A DNA stretch of 64,000 nt from Pardosa pseudoannulata (Eukaryota; Arthropoda; Arachnida; Araneae; Lycosidae): positions 73,304,809 through 73,368,808 of the forward strand of contig CM063502.1 of NCBI GenBank assembly GCA_032207245.1, written 5' to 3'. Below are positions 1 to 13,227 of this stretch, in pieces (the first letter of the stretch is position 1; each line of letters starts with the position of its first letter). Below the pieces are notes generated by a model. The model saw only the letters and a list, made by a program, of their open reading frames with translations, did no database searches and was not told where the DNA came from. A program made the position numbers and the translations under genes.

Positions 1-3000
1 TTCCACAAGTCGAAGTCCAATGCTGTAGTATCCATTGGAGGTAAAAACATGCGTTATATTGTTGCAAAAAGTGTACTAAATAGCTAATCAATTTTATTAA
101 AAAATAATTTTTCTAAATCAGTATTTTATTTTTATTTTCCCGAAATTCAAGCTTTGCTTCTCTTTAAATGTAAATTTAGGTAAAATTAAATTAATTTCAA
201 TGGTTAATGTAAACAAAAATGAGTTACCAGAAAATACGTCAATGAGAAACACTATTACTATAAGAATGCTATTTTGTTTGGATATCTCAACAGTATAATT
301 TTAACAAAGGCTGAAAATATAATATTTATAAAGCTTTTGTCCTGAAGTTTCTGATAAAATACAATTTTTAAGAGCAGTTTTGAACATCAGCTATTATTGT
401 AAACATTTTTGCTATTCAACATATTGTATTTTGACTCGCACAAAAACATCCTTTAATAGTATTCCCATAAATCTTTTAAGCTAAGAGAAAGTAAAGAGTC
501 ATAGAGTGAATATTATAGTAAACATTTTGGCGGATATAAGCTAGAGATATAAACTATTAAATTTTAAGTAAGTTCTTTTCACTTTCTTCTGCTTTAAGAG
601 TCTTACGGCTCATGAAATATTCTAGGGTATATTAAAAAGTTGGATTTAATATCTATATTTAATTTATGTTATAAGAAAATTTTGGCAAAATAATAGAACG
701 AAATATAAATTTAGAATTTAGAATTAATCTTTATGAAAATATTTTAAGTAATATTCTATCCTTCTCAGACTAAAGTGGACAAGTAAAACAAAGCATGGTA
801 CACAGTTCCCTTCACGAAACCATTTCTCAAACGAAAGCTGACAAAGTCTCAAGGATAAAGCTGTCGCAATCTATCTTATTCATGAATATCTTTTATGCTT
901 AAGAGACAGAAAATTCTCATACTATACCTATTTCTAGCAATTGTAAATAAACCTTTTTTTATGTTTTCATACTGCTGTAGTTTTATTGAAATATTTCATT
1001 TTTTTATTACTATGTATTAAACTTTTAAAGATTCCATTTTTTATTACTATGTAATAAAATTTTAAATTTATATGTTTTCACAGACAGTACTTCCCAATTA
1101 TGCTATCATTTGAAAAAAATGGGTTAATTCTCAATTTCATATAAAATACTACGTTTCTGACTCAAAAATATACAGTATTGATTTAGTTTAATCTCCCTAC
1201 ATGTATATTTTTCAGGAAAAGTGTGCAAATGATACAATGGAGATTTTATTTTTAGTTCTTTATCTTTTCTTTTCATTCCTACGTTTTTTCATGGTATAAT
1301 AATTTGTATAAAACATTTTAAGTATTTTGCAAATCAGCGGATGATATTTTTGCAGTAGAGAGGCAGTACGTTACGTTCATCTTTATAACACTAATAACAT
1401 TCTGTTTCCTATCTTCTGTTTTTGTATTTAATTTTTATTCATTACCCCTTAGTTTTACTAATGATTATTACCCTTTATCCTCCTTTCATGATGTTTACCA
1501 GCCGCACAAAATCAGCAAAGATTATGAGTATTTGAAAACAAGGGATGTTTGCATAATAGCATTTTCAAAATCAGGGGAGTCCAAACTTTTAGAGTACTTG
1601 GGTCACATTGTTAATTAAAAATGTTAAATCTGACAGACAGTTTGCATTATCAAGTTCTTACACATATTTTGCTTCTGATATTGTAAACAATTTAATTTCA
1701 TCAATTATGTTAGTAAATATTTTTAGGGTCTGGTTTCGAATGAGTCAATTTTATCTCTAAAGTATATCACTTCGGCATATTGAGCAATGAATCTTTGGGG
1801 AAATTAATTGATCTTCCGATGTTTCCATAACCGAGTTTTCATACAATTTTATAGTCTTGCTCATAATTTGTATAACATGATCCATTTTTAAAGCTTATGT
1901 GCATAATTGTGGTAGTAGATTAGCAATACTGCTTAATCAAAATAGAGTTTTCAAAAGAAATGTCACATAAACCATGGTTATTATAAGAACTCATGCTGCA
2001 GTTTCGTCCCCTTGTGAAAGTAACTGGATGTATTATATTTCACTTAAAAAATTACCAAAATAATGACCTTCAATAAGTACAAAAATTACTCTACTCTTAC
2101 TAGGACTATTTTATTCTTATATACGTAAGAATACACTTTTAATTGTATAATTTCCAGATGCTGATTTCAACACATCATTTACAAATAACTTACAGCCAAA
2201 ATCTCTCATCTAATAAAATTCAAATATATCTCAGATTATAACATTTTTTCTATCTTTGTAAAAGTATTTATTACTTTTTATCGTGTTTCAGTGCTTAATG
2301 TATTGTCTATATTTTGAACTAAAGATGACACTAAACACTGATAATGACTATAATGCCGAACTGTATATTTGCACTATACGGTATTTAATAAGGTAATCGA
2401 AAGCGAAATGTTTTATATATAAAATTTGTTTCTTAAAAATGCGTTATAAAATAATAATAATTAAAAATTAATTAAATTTGAGAGTAGGTCATAACTACTT
2501 TTATATTCATAATGATATTCAGAGATAATTTTAAGACCTTATGACCGTTATGACCTTAGTGTATTTTAATAGAATATTGCATTATACCACAAAAATCCTT
2601 TGCCATACATTTCTAGCTGTCATATATCAAACCAATTATTTCGTGTAAACAAAATACTAATTGGTTGTTTCTTTCAATGATTAAGGATTACGTCTCCTAT
2701 TTTCAGTTTGAAGGAAATAATGACTAAAAGATATTAAACAATAGAGCCACAAACTGTATGGCACAGCACAAATGATAATCTTGTAATCATTCAATATTCT
2801 GTTGGAGTTAAAATTGATGATCAGTAGAATGAATAACTATTTCAAAAAATTTGAAACATTCTCTTTGTAGATAAATAATGGTTTTATTTTCTCTTCAATA
2901 AAAAGGGAATGATACAAATTTATTCTCTTGTTCCATTATTCCTATTCTTCAAGTTTATTTAAAAAGGAAATACTAATGATATTCTAGGGAGCTGGAAAAA

Positions 3001-3798
3001 TTAAATAAGGCTTTCTTCATCTTTATTTTGTACTATATACATCAAGATATACTTTGTAAATATGTTTCTTTGAAAGTTTCTGAAACTTCATTTTTAAATT
3101 ACAGTATTGAAAAGTTGCAGTTAATTTAGATCAGACTCAATTGAATTGAATACCATTAATTGAACTTTTGAATATTTGATTTATTAATGAAAAAAATCAT
3201 TTATTTTTAAAAACATGAGATTTGACACAAGAAATTACATTTGCAGAAGACCATTTTTGTGCGTTTTTTTTTTTTTTTAATTTGAATATTGAATTTAAAA
3301 TATTACTTCTAGAAAATATCAGACAAAATGTTATTTGACTATGTTTACACATTTACTTGAAATTTTGAATCCCAAGAACTTACTTAGACTAAAATAGGTA
3401 GACACGTTTTCTTTAATTTTCGAAATTATTTATCTATTAACACTATTCATGTTGACTAGCCGCTTCCCAATCATCTCTTTGTTTAAATATTTTGCACTTA
3501 TTTATTTCTATTCAAAAGAAAAAACAACACTTTCCAATCAGAATTCCTACTACATATAAAAAATGAGGAACATAATTTCAACAAGCCGACAGAATGCTTT
3601 CAGCTTCACTGTCTACAGCAGAAACATCAAGACTGGGACTGGCAGCAAATCATCTCGAATGACAATAAGAAGGAATTAAAAGACTGCATTATTAAGTATT
3701 TATTGTAAGTGGAAATATTTGGTTTGCAAATTTCTATTCTCTTTTTTAGCCATACAGATAGTAGGAGTTAATATAAATGGAGGTTTTCAGAATATGAA

Positions 3799-3800
<2 letters not shown>
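1..3800. other. AT-rich DNA without a recognisable gene
   Basis: I read both strands and saw no open reading frame with recognisable motifs, no transposon ends and no tRNA-like sequence. There are poly-T and poly-A tracts, for example around 3264-3280. The stretch looks like neutral intergenic or intronic DNA. Confidence 0.5.

Positions 3801-3842
<42 letters not shown>
3801..3842. repeat. (TA)n microsatellite
   Basis: An uninterrupted run of about 21 TA dinucleotides lies in otherwise ordinary AT-rich DNA. It is the first of more than a dozen long TA tracts in the window. Confidence 0.95.
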
Positions 3843-3844
<2 letters not shown>

Positions 3845-4450
3845 TTCTATATTCATTGAATCCTGTATATAGATTTATAATACATGTTTTAAATATATAT
3901 TATACTTTGAAATATCTAAATCTCTTTGGTGTTTCAAATGTTCCATTGAATATTCAAACATAGCTGCTATAGCATATTCAATTGTAAGATCAAATATTTT
4001 TTTTCTATAGTATATTAAGGAGAATCTCATTTCCCAGAAAATTGAGTGTTGTTAAACGAACGGCTTTTAAATTATAGGTAATAAATTATATGTTGTACTA
4101 AAGATATTAAGAATCACACTCTAAAGAGTTCACCAATCAGATTAAGGAAATCTTTTTGATTTATCTATCAACCGAGCATGCAGAGTGAGATTTTTTAATT
4201 TTCTCTCACCTGTAACACGAACGTAAGTTCTCTACCAGTGCAAGAGCAGAAAAGAACTCTTCATTCCAAACCTGTGACTTCTGCATTCACTCATTATGAT
4301 ACAACATTGACATGTCATGCCAGCAAACTGCTCTGTTAAGTAACTGAAAAATGTGCTCTACCTCGACCGTTTACAAGTTTTTCTGTGCTAACTTTGTAGC
4401 CCAGTATCTCGACCCGCTCGATTATTAACCACCCACTCTAATTCAGACAT
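3843..4450. other. AT-rich flank left of the piggyBac element
   Basis: No gene or repeat is recognised. Base composition becomes slightly more mixed towards 4200-4450. The stretch ends at the CTAG that flanks the piggyBac element. Confidence 0.4.
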
Positions 4451-4464
4451 CTAGCCCTTTGAGG
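4451..4464 (+). repeat. piggyBac left terminus with CTAG flank
   Basis: CTAG (4451-4454) is followed by the 10-bp terminal inverted repeat CCCTTTGAGG (4455-4464). The match at the other end is at 8635-8648. CTAG is itself palindromic, so orientation of the duplication cannot be told. Confidence 0.75.
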
Positions 4465-4491
4465 GGCGGTAGTTTCGCACCGAAACCACCG
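4465..4491. repeat. Subterminal palindrome of the piggyBac element (copy 1)
   Basis: A block beginning GGCGGT..TTTCG and ending CGAAA..ACCG forms an imperfect palindrome 10 bp inside the left end. Similar blocks occur at 4792-4818 (GCGGGTTTC...GAAACCACCGCC) and 8491-8510 (GGCGGTGATTTC...). Repeated subterminal motifs in DNA transposons are often transposase-binding sites; that role is inference here. Confidence 0.5.
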
Positions 4492-4791
4492 TTTAAAATT
4501 TTTTTTCTGGCGTATTTTTAAATATTTCAAGCTTTTTTTGGAATAACTGTGTTTTTATCACTTCAATCTACAAACAGATGGCAGCACGGAAGTAATTTTT
4601 TTGGCTGTAAGATAAGTATGTAAAATGTAACTATTACAAGAGAAAAAATAAAAATTTCTCGCTCAATCTTGAAAAAAATATTTAGCTAACCACACAACTC
4701 CTACACATATTTTATCTCCATTCCTTCTACTTTGTTAAACACCTAGTTTAACAAAGTGTTAGTAAATTATACATTTTTTTTCAAGCGTTCA

Positions 4792-4818
4792 GCGGGTTTC
4801 ACTATGAAACCACCGCCA
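4792..4818. repeat. Subterminal palindrome of the piggyBac element (copy 2)
   Basis: GCGGGTTTC and GAAACCACCGCC face each other around a 5-bp centre. It shares the GCGG/TTTC/GAAA/ACCGCC layout with the block at 4465-4491. Confidence 0.5.
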
Positions 4819-4990
4819 ATTTGGAAGCGAAAGTTCCTTACTCTTTTTCATTTCCATGATGTAACATGATCCGTCTGTGATACATGTGGGGATGGTTTTG
4901 TAGCTTTCTGATAATGTCATCGAAGAAGCTACCGCATAAATTGCATGGATGCAAATTTCCCTCGATGCTGCGCGCGCGAGCTTGTCGCGG

Positions 4991-5017
4991 TATATAAAGT
5001 GAGCGGCACAGTTCAGT
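4991..5017 (+). promoter_or_regulatory. Candidate core promoter of the piggyBac transposase
   Basis: TATATAAAG at 4991-4999 is followed 24 bp downstream by TCAGT (5013-5017), an arthropod initiator-like element. The local DNA (4970-5070) is richer in G+C than its surroundings. It lies about 870 bp upstream of the transposase ATG, so a long or spliced leader would be needed; a GTAAGT-like donor is at 5834-5841. Confidence 0.4.
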
Positions 5018-5884
5018 AAGAGAGGGGAAATCACTCTCGGCTTTAATCATCAGGCTTGTGTGAAACAACTTTTCGCCTGTTATTAACTTGCAAGCCGCAA
5101 GCTGTAATCAACGCACTGATGCCTTATACTTTACTTTTTTTTACTATTTATTTACTTTCTCTTAATAAACGTTTGATAAAAAGCTTATGATGAAGATTTT
5201 GTTCTGCTTCAATTTATTACAGTTTTGTTTATATTTTTCGAGGGGTCGATGCACTTTTCTGTCGAATAAGAGTATTTTCTGTGCTAATTATCATTCTTTT
5301 AGAATTGTTTGCAAGAGACCATAGTATTTTTATACTTATCTGATTCTTTTCAGATATTTTCTTGCTAAGTAACTGTAACGTCTTTTGCGGTGCTCTACGT
5401 TAGCGTGATGCCCGCCTACACTGCAATTTTTTCGTGCACTGTAGCTATGCATAAATTCTAAATAATTCCTCGGAAAGACGAAACAATATACATTTTTGCA
5501 ACATAAAAAAAATAAACAAATTAAAGAAAATGACATATCATAGTGATTACCCAGTCCCAGCCAGATTTTAATGACCGAGCGTCGTCATTCCTCACATCAG
5601 AACAGCGCGATGTTTCTCGGCTGGCGGCTCTACTCGACTCCCGAACTCTCTGAACTCCGCTGCCCTCTTGCATATTGTCCCCCTTCTTCGGGGGGGGGGG
5701 GGAGGTTTTATATTGAGTCGAAGGGCACATCCTCCTTCTCAATGCGAAAACAAAATAACGACCGAGAATTATCGGGCGATTCTGCCGAAATCATCAGGCC
5801 CACATATCTTGCACATTCCTTACAGTGACTGTTTTGAGTAAGTTATTATTTTAAATTAATTTCATTGGATCGCATCTACGTAAA

Positions 5885-7571
5885 ATGCCTCACAAATTTT
5901 TAAATGTACAGGAAGCTCTACAGATATTTTCATAAATTCCATTTGATGAGGAATCTACAGGCTATGATCGGGGATCAGAAAATTCTGATGAGTTAGGAGT
6001 AGCTTCTGCTCCTTACACCAATGATTTCGTGGTGATTCGCTAGCAGAATGAACCTATTCAGCAAAGTTCATCTGAAATCCCCATTGTTAGACGGAATAGA
6101 ATAAAACGTACCAGAAATAGTATTCCGGAAATTACGAAAGAGAGGGCACCTACACAGGAGATCAGAGATTTGGATGAAGTAGCTCCAATCAAAATCTTCT
6201 TATCAGTATTTACAATGTCATTTATGCAGTATCTGCTATTCCAAACTAATCTCTATGCTTCTGAAATTGGGAAGCCATTTCAGGGTTTACAAATGAGTGA
6301 AATGCTCAGATTTTTTGGAATAAATTTGCTCATGGGTGTCATGAGAATGCCCAGTTACAGAGACCACTGGTCCTCATTAGAAGAATTGCATGATTCTTTC
6401 ATTGTAAAATAACTGCCAATGAAACGCTTTTCTTGGATTGTGTCAAATTTACACGTAAATGAAAGAATGTGAAACCTAACAGGAGATGCAAACTTTGAAA
6501 AACTTTTGTTCCACTTTTGTCCAAAAGTTGCTTCCACTGATTGCTCAACATGTGAGAGATGTGCTTCCGTATTGGTACTTGGAAGAAATCGATCAAGCGA
6601 TCGATGAATCAATGATAAAATTTAAAGGTTGAGTTCGCTGAAATAATATATGCCTCAAAAAACGATAAAACGAGGATATAAAGTATGGATAAGGTGCAAT
6701 GAGACTGGTTTTGCTTATCAATTCCAAATTCCTACAGGGAAATCTGTAAGCGGTGGTGAAAAATCTCTGGGTGAAAGAGTTGTGACTAATTTATGTGAAA
6801 GACTCTGCGGCAAAAACCACATAATTTATACGGATAAATTTTTCACTTCATACTCCCTTTCTAAGTTTCTTGAAGAAAAAAAATGTGTTTGCTTGCGGAA
6901 CTATAAATAGGAGCAGGAGAAATTTTTCAAGAAACTAACAGGATGAAAAATCTATAAAAAGAGAAGATTTTTATTGGGCAATAAGTCCAGACAATATTGT
7001 TTGTGTGAAGTGGAAGATAGGGAAGCAAAAAATATATATCCAAGTCTTAACTCCTTTACCAGATCCTGTAATTTCCACAACAGTAAACAGAAAAGAAAAA
7101 GACTGGTCAACAGTACAAATCCCATATCCGTCAGCAATTGCGTACGACAATAAAAATATGGGCTTTGTAGACCATTTTGATCACCTGAAACGTATATATG
7201 AAATATACAGGACAAGTGTGGGCACAGGATTTTTTTTACCTTTTAAATATGTAAATTCATACATTTTGTTTAAATTAGTAAACGAAAACAGCAGTGAATT
7301 TAAAAACGTAAAAGAATTTCGTCTTTCCTTCACAAGAAATCTAATAGTTCTGTCTAATGGATATAATCCACCACCTTCAGGCTCAACTGTGAATATGAAA
7401 AATTATAAACCAAATGTGCCTGGAGACTTATGGAAGGCAAAATTTGCCAACATACCTGTAAAGGTAACATCAAGGAGATGTGCATTTTGTAGCAATAAAG
7501 AGAAACCATATAGAAAAAAACTATGTGTAAAGTATGCACCGTTCCCTGTTGTTTTCAACAGAAGGAAATAA
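5885..7571 (+). pseudogene. piggyBac transposase, broken by stops and frameshifts
   Basis: Cut-and-paste transposase of the DDE_Tnp_1_7 (piggyBac) family. The reading starts at ATG 5885 (MPHKFLNVQEALQ), with stops soon after and again near 6042. The clear core begins around 6170 with the family-typical segment VAPIKIFLSVF and MGVMRMPSYRDHW. The first catalytic region reads DESMIKFKG just before YMPQK (6650), but in a shifted frame. The second is YTDKFFTSYSL and the third is MGFVDHFDHL, so catalytic aspartates are still recognisable. A C-terminal Cys-rich tail (CAFC...C, near 7470-7545) remains but has lost several cysteines. I count at least four in-frame stops and three frameshifts, plus a small deletion after 7200. 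It belongs to the element at 4455-8644 and is certainly non-functional. Confidence 0.85.
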
Positions 7572-8634
7572 GCTGTTTTCAAATATTTCATGAAAAGTAA
7601 AAAATGTACATATTCAGATAAGTAAAAATTCTAAATTTTATAATTACTATACCTGAAAACTTAGAAAATTTTTATTTTGAATGTTTATTAATATAAATAT
7701 GCTACATTTTGTGCATAGTATAAATATTTTCTGAAAGATTTTACTTTTATATATCAATTAATAATATTTGTGCGTTTTAAAAAAAATGTGTAAATTTCAT
7801 ATACAACAAACTTTTTATCATTTTATAATTGATATTTATAGATAATTTAATATTTTTTACTTTTATTCCATGCTTATTAAATATATATACATTTGAATAA
7901 ATTTTATATTTTATGAGACATAATTTTGTGTCAAATTCTTAGTAATTTGGGCTTACATGTTTACTGTGCATGCTATTTTATTTCATTTTCCATTTTCACG
8001 TTTACAAGTATAATTGTTTAACATTTTGTGTATAATATAAATATCTTGTGTAAAATTTTACTTTAAATATCAGTTAATAAAGGATTTCGTGTTTTTATAA
8101 TTTTATGTTTATTGAAAAAAACATAAGACGTAAGTGCAGAATTTATGTAAAATAATTTGTTTTTATCATTTTGTAAATAAGTAATGCTTATAAAAATTTT
8201 AATATTTTTAATGTTTATAAAGTACTTATATATTTTTATAAATCTTATATTTTCAGCACATAATTTTGTGTCAAATTCATAGCAATGTCGATTTTGTTTT
8301 TTTAAAAATGCCTTAAAGTAGGATCCTAATAATTTCTAAATCTGTCATTTTAAATTTTAGAAAATATTAAATTTAACAGAATGTCATTATTTTTCATATA
8401 ATATCATAAACATTGAATACTTATAATTTAGGGATATACTTTCACATAATAGTTTAATCTATGAGAGTTGACATTTTTATGCTCTACGCGGGCGGTGATT
8501 TCTCCGCAACCCCCCCCCCTCCAACTTCCGCCTAAAGCATGTAGTATTTTTTAATTACTTTTCTACATTTATTGATGTTATAGATCATATTTATAATAAA
8601 GTTTTATGAAATACTTTAAAATTCTGAAACTGTT
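7572..8634. other. AT-rich 3' part of the piggyBac element with a degenerate duplication
   Basis: There is no coding sequence. Two ~340-bp halves resemble one another: the motif ATAATTTTGTGTCAAATTC occurs near 7920 and again near 8261, and phrases such as ATCAATTAATAA and ATCAGTTAATAA precede each. The duplication is therefore internal to the transposon. Confidence 0.45.
8491..8510. repeat. Subterminal GGCGGT block of the piggyBac element (right side)
   Basis: GGCGGTGATTTC and the following CCGCAAC resemble the left-end palindromes in the same orientation. The block is followed immediately by a C homopolymer (8510-8519). Confidence 0.4.
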
Positions 8635-8648
8635 CCTCAAAGGGCTAG
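8635..8648 (-). repeat. piggyBac right terminus with CTAG flank
   Basis: CCTCAAAGGG (8635-8644) is the perfect reverse complement of the left end and is followed by CTAG. Past the first 10 bp the two ends diverge, although both have TTTC a few bases further in. Confidence 0.75.
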
Positions 8649-9808
8649 GACATGAAGCCTGACGGGCATCTAGCTCTCTAAGCGGGATCTGTTTCAAATT
8701 TCTCTCCCATCGGATTAGTTCTTCCATTTCTCTTTCATAATCTTCCAGAATTCAAGAAATCTTTAGCAGCCACTTATAAAGCACTTGTTTTAAAAGGTCA
8801 AATATACAGCTTTCCATAGAATATGTTAAGGGACTTGAGGGGGGTATATATAAAAAGAATGGCGTAAATAACAGTCCATATCCTAGTTCTCTAAAAATAG
8901 AACATTGTATTTAAAGATAGGGTTTGTAGCCTTATTCTGATGGAACTTTAATGCAGTGAAGGTAGAAAATTTCGTTTTTAGAAAATAGGTTTAAAACATG
9001 TTTCTGATAGTAATCCGAATGAATTTTGACATATTCCTCCACTTTTTAAATTTCCAGTGTAAAAGCAGCCAGCATACACCAGAAATCCTTTAACAAAACT
9101 TTCCTTGTTTTCAATAAATTTTTATTTTTTTTCTCGGTAGTGAAAAGATTTTTTCTGTTGCAGTGAGATAAGTATGCCCAAGATTTCTCAATTGTAACTA
9201 TGTATTTCTTTTTTTACCTTAAAAAATCCTTACAAAAATCTGCTCATAGTCTTTGACTGAGAAACATATTTCAGCATTAGGAGGTAATCTTCATGTTATT
9301 TTGTTGTTGTTTTGAGGACACTCTGTTTAGAAATTATATTATCGCTCACAAATCCTACAAAGATATTTAAAGATTGTTTATTTCCTTTTGAGAAGTCGGG
9401 AATTTTATTTCAAATTATGTGATGAGACTTCAGATTTTAAAACAGGTCTATATACCATTGTTGGGTATGCATTTTTTGTCTTTTACCAAGTCGAACGTAA
9501 ACTTTGACATTACTTATCCTTTTTTTATTATGTATTATTATTTCATTAAAATTGAAATCATTACAAAAATATGTTAATATCTTCTACCCATAGTATATCA
9601 AATGTAGAATATGCTATACAGTTCTACTCATTTCCCTGTGTTCTTTTTTATTGTTCTGGTGGTTTGAGAAATGTGCAGCTTCAGACAATTTAGAGACCAA
9701 CGATAAAACAATAAATTAAATATGTGTGTGTGTTTGTGAGATCAACGCACATTCACCTACGAATACATTGTAATAACATTGAAATACATTGTAACCTGTA
9801 TATATACA

Positions 9809-9812
<4 letters not shown>
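8649..9812. other. AT-rich DNA, nothing recognised
   Basis: No open reading frame with motifs and no repeat ends were seen between the piggyBac element and the TA tract at 9813. Confidence 0.4.

Positions 9813-9850
<38 letters not shown>
9813..9850. repeat. (TA)n microsatellite
   Basis: About 19 TA units directly abut the LTR-like repeat that starts at 9855. Confidence 0.9.
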
Positions 9851-9851
<1 letters not shown>

Positions 9852-9854
9852 CAT

Positions 9855-10187
9855 TGACGACACATTCGATTTCATATATAAAAACTTCTTTATTGTAATC
9901 CTTCTGTCCATGGCTATGCCATTTAGATATCCTTTGTTCTCATAATTTGCCACGACAAGCGTGGAAAATGTTTTCAGCCCGAGTTCCGCTCAAAACTGAC
10001 TCTTTTGGCGTTGCTACCTAAGCAAAATTCCTATATCTACTTCCGAGTCGGCTTCTTCACTCTGCATAGTTCCGCTCGAGGGTGTTATTTTCTTTTATTA
10101 CGTTATTGTTAATGAGTTCTAACTATTTTTAATTATTAACCCCCATTCTTAATGCTTAATTCTTAACAACCAATTTTAAACCTTACA
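9855..10187 (-). mobile_element. Solo-LTR-like repeat, copy A
   Basis: This ~333-bp segment is clearly similar to 28925-29272 over nearly its full length. Shared phrases include CATATATAAAAACTTC, CTGTCCATGGCTA, GCTCAAAACTG, and GTTAATGAGTTCTAACTA. Both begin TTGAC and end ACA on the plus strand, so on the minus strand they read TG...CA, with an AATAAA signal near the 3' end. Copy A lacks about 26 bp found near the left end of copy B. It is bounded by (TA)n on the left and (AC)n on the right. No internal retroelement genes lie alongside. Solo LTR is the best explanation; another repeat class is possible. Confidence 0.5.
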
Positions 10188-10497
10188 CACACACACACAC
10201 ATAATGTAGTACCCTCCATTTATTGCCAAATTTACCCCAAATCACAATTCCATGTTTATTTTCACATCATCAGACATTGCCTTTTTTATTTCCATAAAAA
10301 GTACTACTACTCTTTTTAACTAGGATGGTTATCTTTATACAGGGTTATCTTTCGAAAACCCCGTTTCAGAAAATGGCTTTTTCTATTAAATTTTTTGCTA
10401 AATATATTTACCTAATAAAGTAATTTCAATAGCTCTTACAAAATCATTAAACGTAATACATAGATAAATACACTCATATACACAGTATAAATATGCA
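10188..10497. other. AT-rich spacer, nothing recognised
   Basis: It starts with a short (AC)n run (to about 10200), then ordinary AT-rich DNA up to the large TA tract. Confidence 0.4.
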
Positions 10498-12212
<1,715 letters not shown>

Positions 12213-13227
12213 CACTGTGTACCAATAAGTATTTGGCCACCAATGCAAATGTCAATTTTTGCGATCCTGAGTTACGTCATGGCCTCCGCGGGTATACATC
12301 GTGTAGGAAACAGCATCGGAATTAGTCGCATGCAAGATGCTGCGCAATTCGTAGCTCTCTCATTTTGAGAAAGGTATAATTATCGGGTATCACAAATGTA
12401 GCCGATCCTTAATTGACGTATCTAGCGATCTGAAGTACCCAAAATCGACAGTGGCCTATGTGATTAAGAAGTGGAAGTTGAGCGGTGATTGTCCGAATGT
12501 GCCCCGAGTAAGCAGACTAACGAAACTGGAAGATAGAAACCGACGAGTGCTGTCCACGAGTGAGAACCGCACCCAACCGATAGCTCTCGTCCGCAAGGAG
12601 TTTCAACAGGCATAAGGAATATTGTTTCAATGAATACCAAACGTAAGGAAACACATCTGCTTATTTTTCATGGTCGTGCTGCTTCCCATAAACCTTTGAT
12701 CTCAAAGTCCAACCACGCTGCTCGGTTAATGTGGTGCAAAGCACATCGAAACTGGACCGTAGATTAGTGGAAACGGGTTCTTTGGAGAGACGAATCAAGG
12801 TTCACCCTTTACCGTTTAGATGGCAGGGTCTGGGTCTGGCATCTGCCTGGAGAATCCTGGCATCTGCCTGGATTGTGCCAACAGTCAAGTTCGGCGGAGG
12901 TGGAATTATGGTCTGGTTATTTTTCTGCTGGTATGAACATTGACCCTTGTTCCCCATTCATGGTAAGCTCAATGCCGATTCCTACTTCACTATTTTGGAT
13001 GACAATGTGCTTCCTACGTTGTGGCAGTTTTACGGGTTGGACCCCTGTTACTTTCAGGACGACATTGCCAGTTTTCATGTTTCGAGGTTAACCAAAGCTT
13101 ATTATGGTGCCAATGGAGTTTATCGAATGGACTGGCCTGACCAGATCCCAGACCTGAACCCTATCGAGAACCTCTGGGACATGTTGGATAGCCGAATAAG
13201 TGGTGCACTACCCTTCCAAAATCACGT
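12213..13227 (+). mobile_element. Tc1-like transposon, 5' part (split by the 8.8-kb insertion)
   Basis: The left terminus begins CACTGTGTACCAATAAG just after a TA dinucleotide, followed by TATTTGGCCACC, a typical Tc1 inverted repeat. Transposase coding follows and stops abruptly at 13227 inside the C-terminal domain. The missing 3' end is found at 22053-22255. That segment ends in GGTGTCCAAATACT, which matches the reverse complement of the left TIR at 13 of 14 positions. Together the two parts make about 1.2 kb. Confidence 0.8.
12337..13227 (+). pseudogene. Tc1 (DD34E) transposase, N-terminal and catalytic part
   Basis: The ATG at 12337 begins MLRNS followed by a stop, then SHFEKGIIIGYH, the usual start of the Tc1 helix-turn-helix domain. 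Frameshifts occur between about 12540 and 12680. The catalytic domain is legible: first Asp in WRDESRF (codon 12789-12791), second Asp in FQDDIASFH (codon 13061-13063), and Glu in PDLNPIENLWDML (codon 13166-13168). The last two are exactly 34 residues apart. A 21-bp direct duplication (CTGGCATCTGCCTGGA, 12836-12877) disrupts the middle. The reading ends in FQNHV where the large insertion begins and resumes in frame at 22053. Dead copy. Confidence 0.85.

Larger units (their letters stand above)
4455..8644 (+). mobile_element. Complete but inactivated piggyBac-family DNA transposon
   Basis: The element is about 4,190 bp long. Its left end begins CCCTTTGAGG and its right end is the exact reverse complement CCTCAAAGGG, as expected of piggyBac ends that start CCC. 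It contains a degenerate piggyBac transposase at 5885-7571. Both outer flanks read CTAG (4451-4454 and 8645-8648), whereas piggyBac normally duplicates TTAA. Near both ends lie short palindromic GGCGGT/ACCGCC-type blocks that could bind transposase. A TATA box with an Inr-like TCAGT lies at 4991-5017. Several stops and frameshifts in the transposase show the copy cannot move by itself. The family call is firm because ends and protein agree. Confidence 0.85.

Noticed and set aside
5571..5828. 85-residue frame in the piggyBac leader
   Set aside because: It includes a G13 homopolymer and no domain; treated as untranslated leader or chance.
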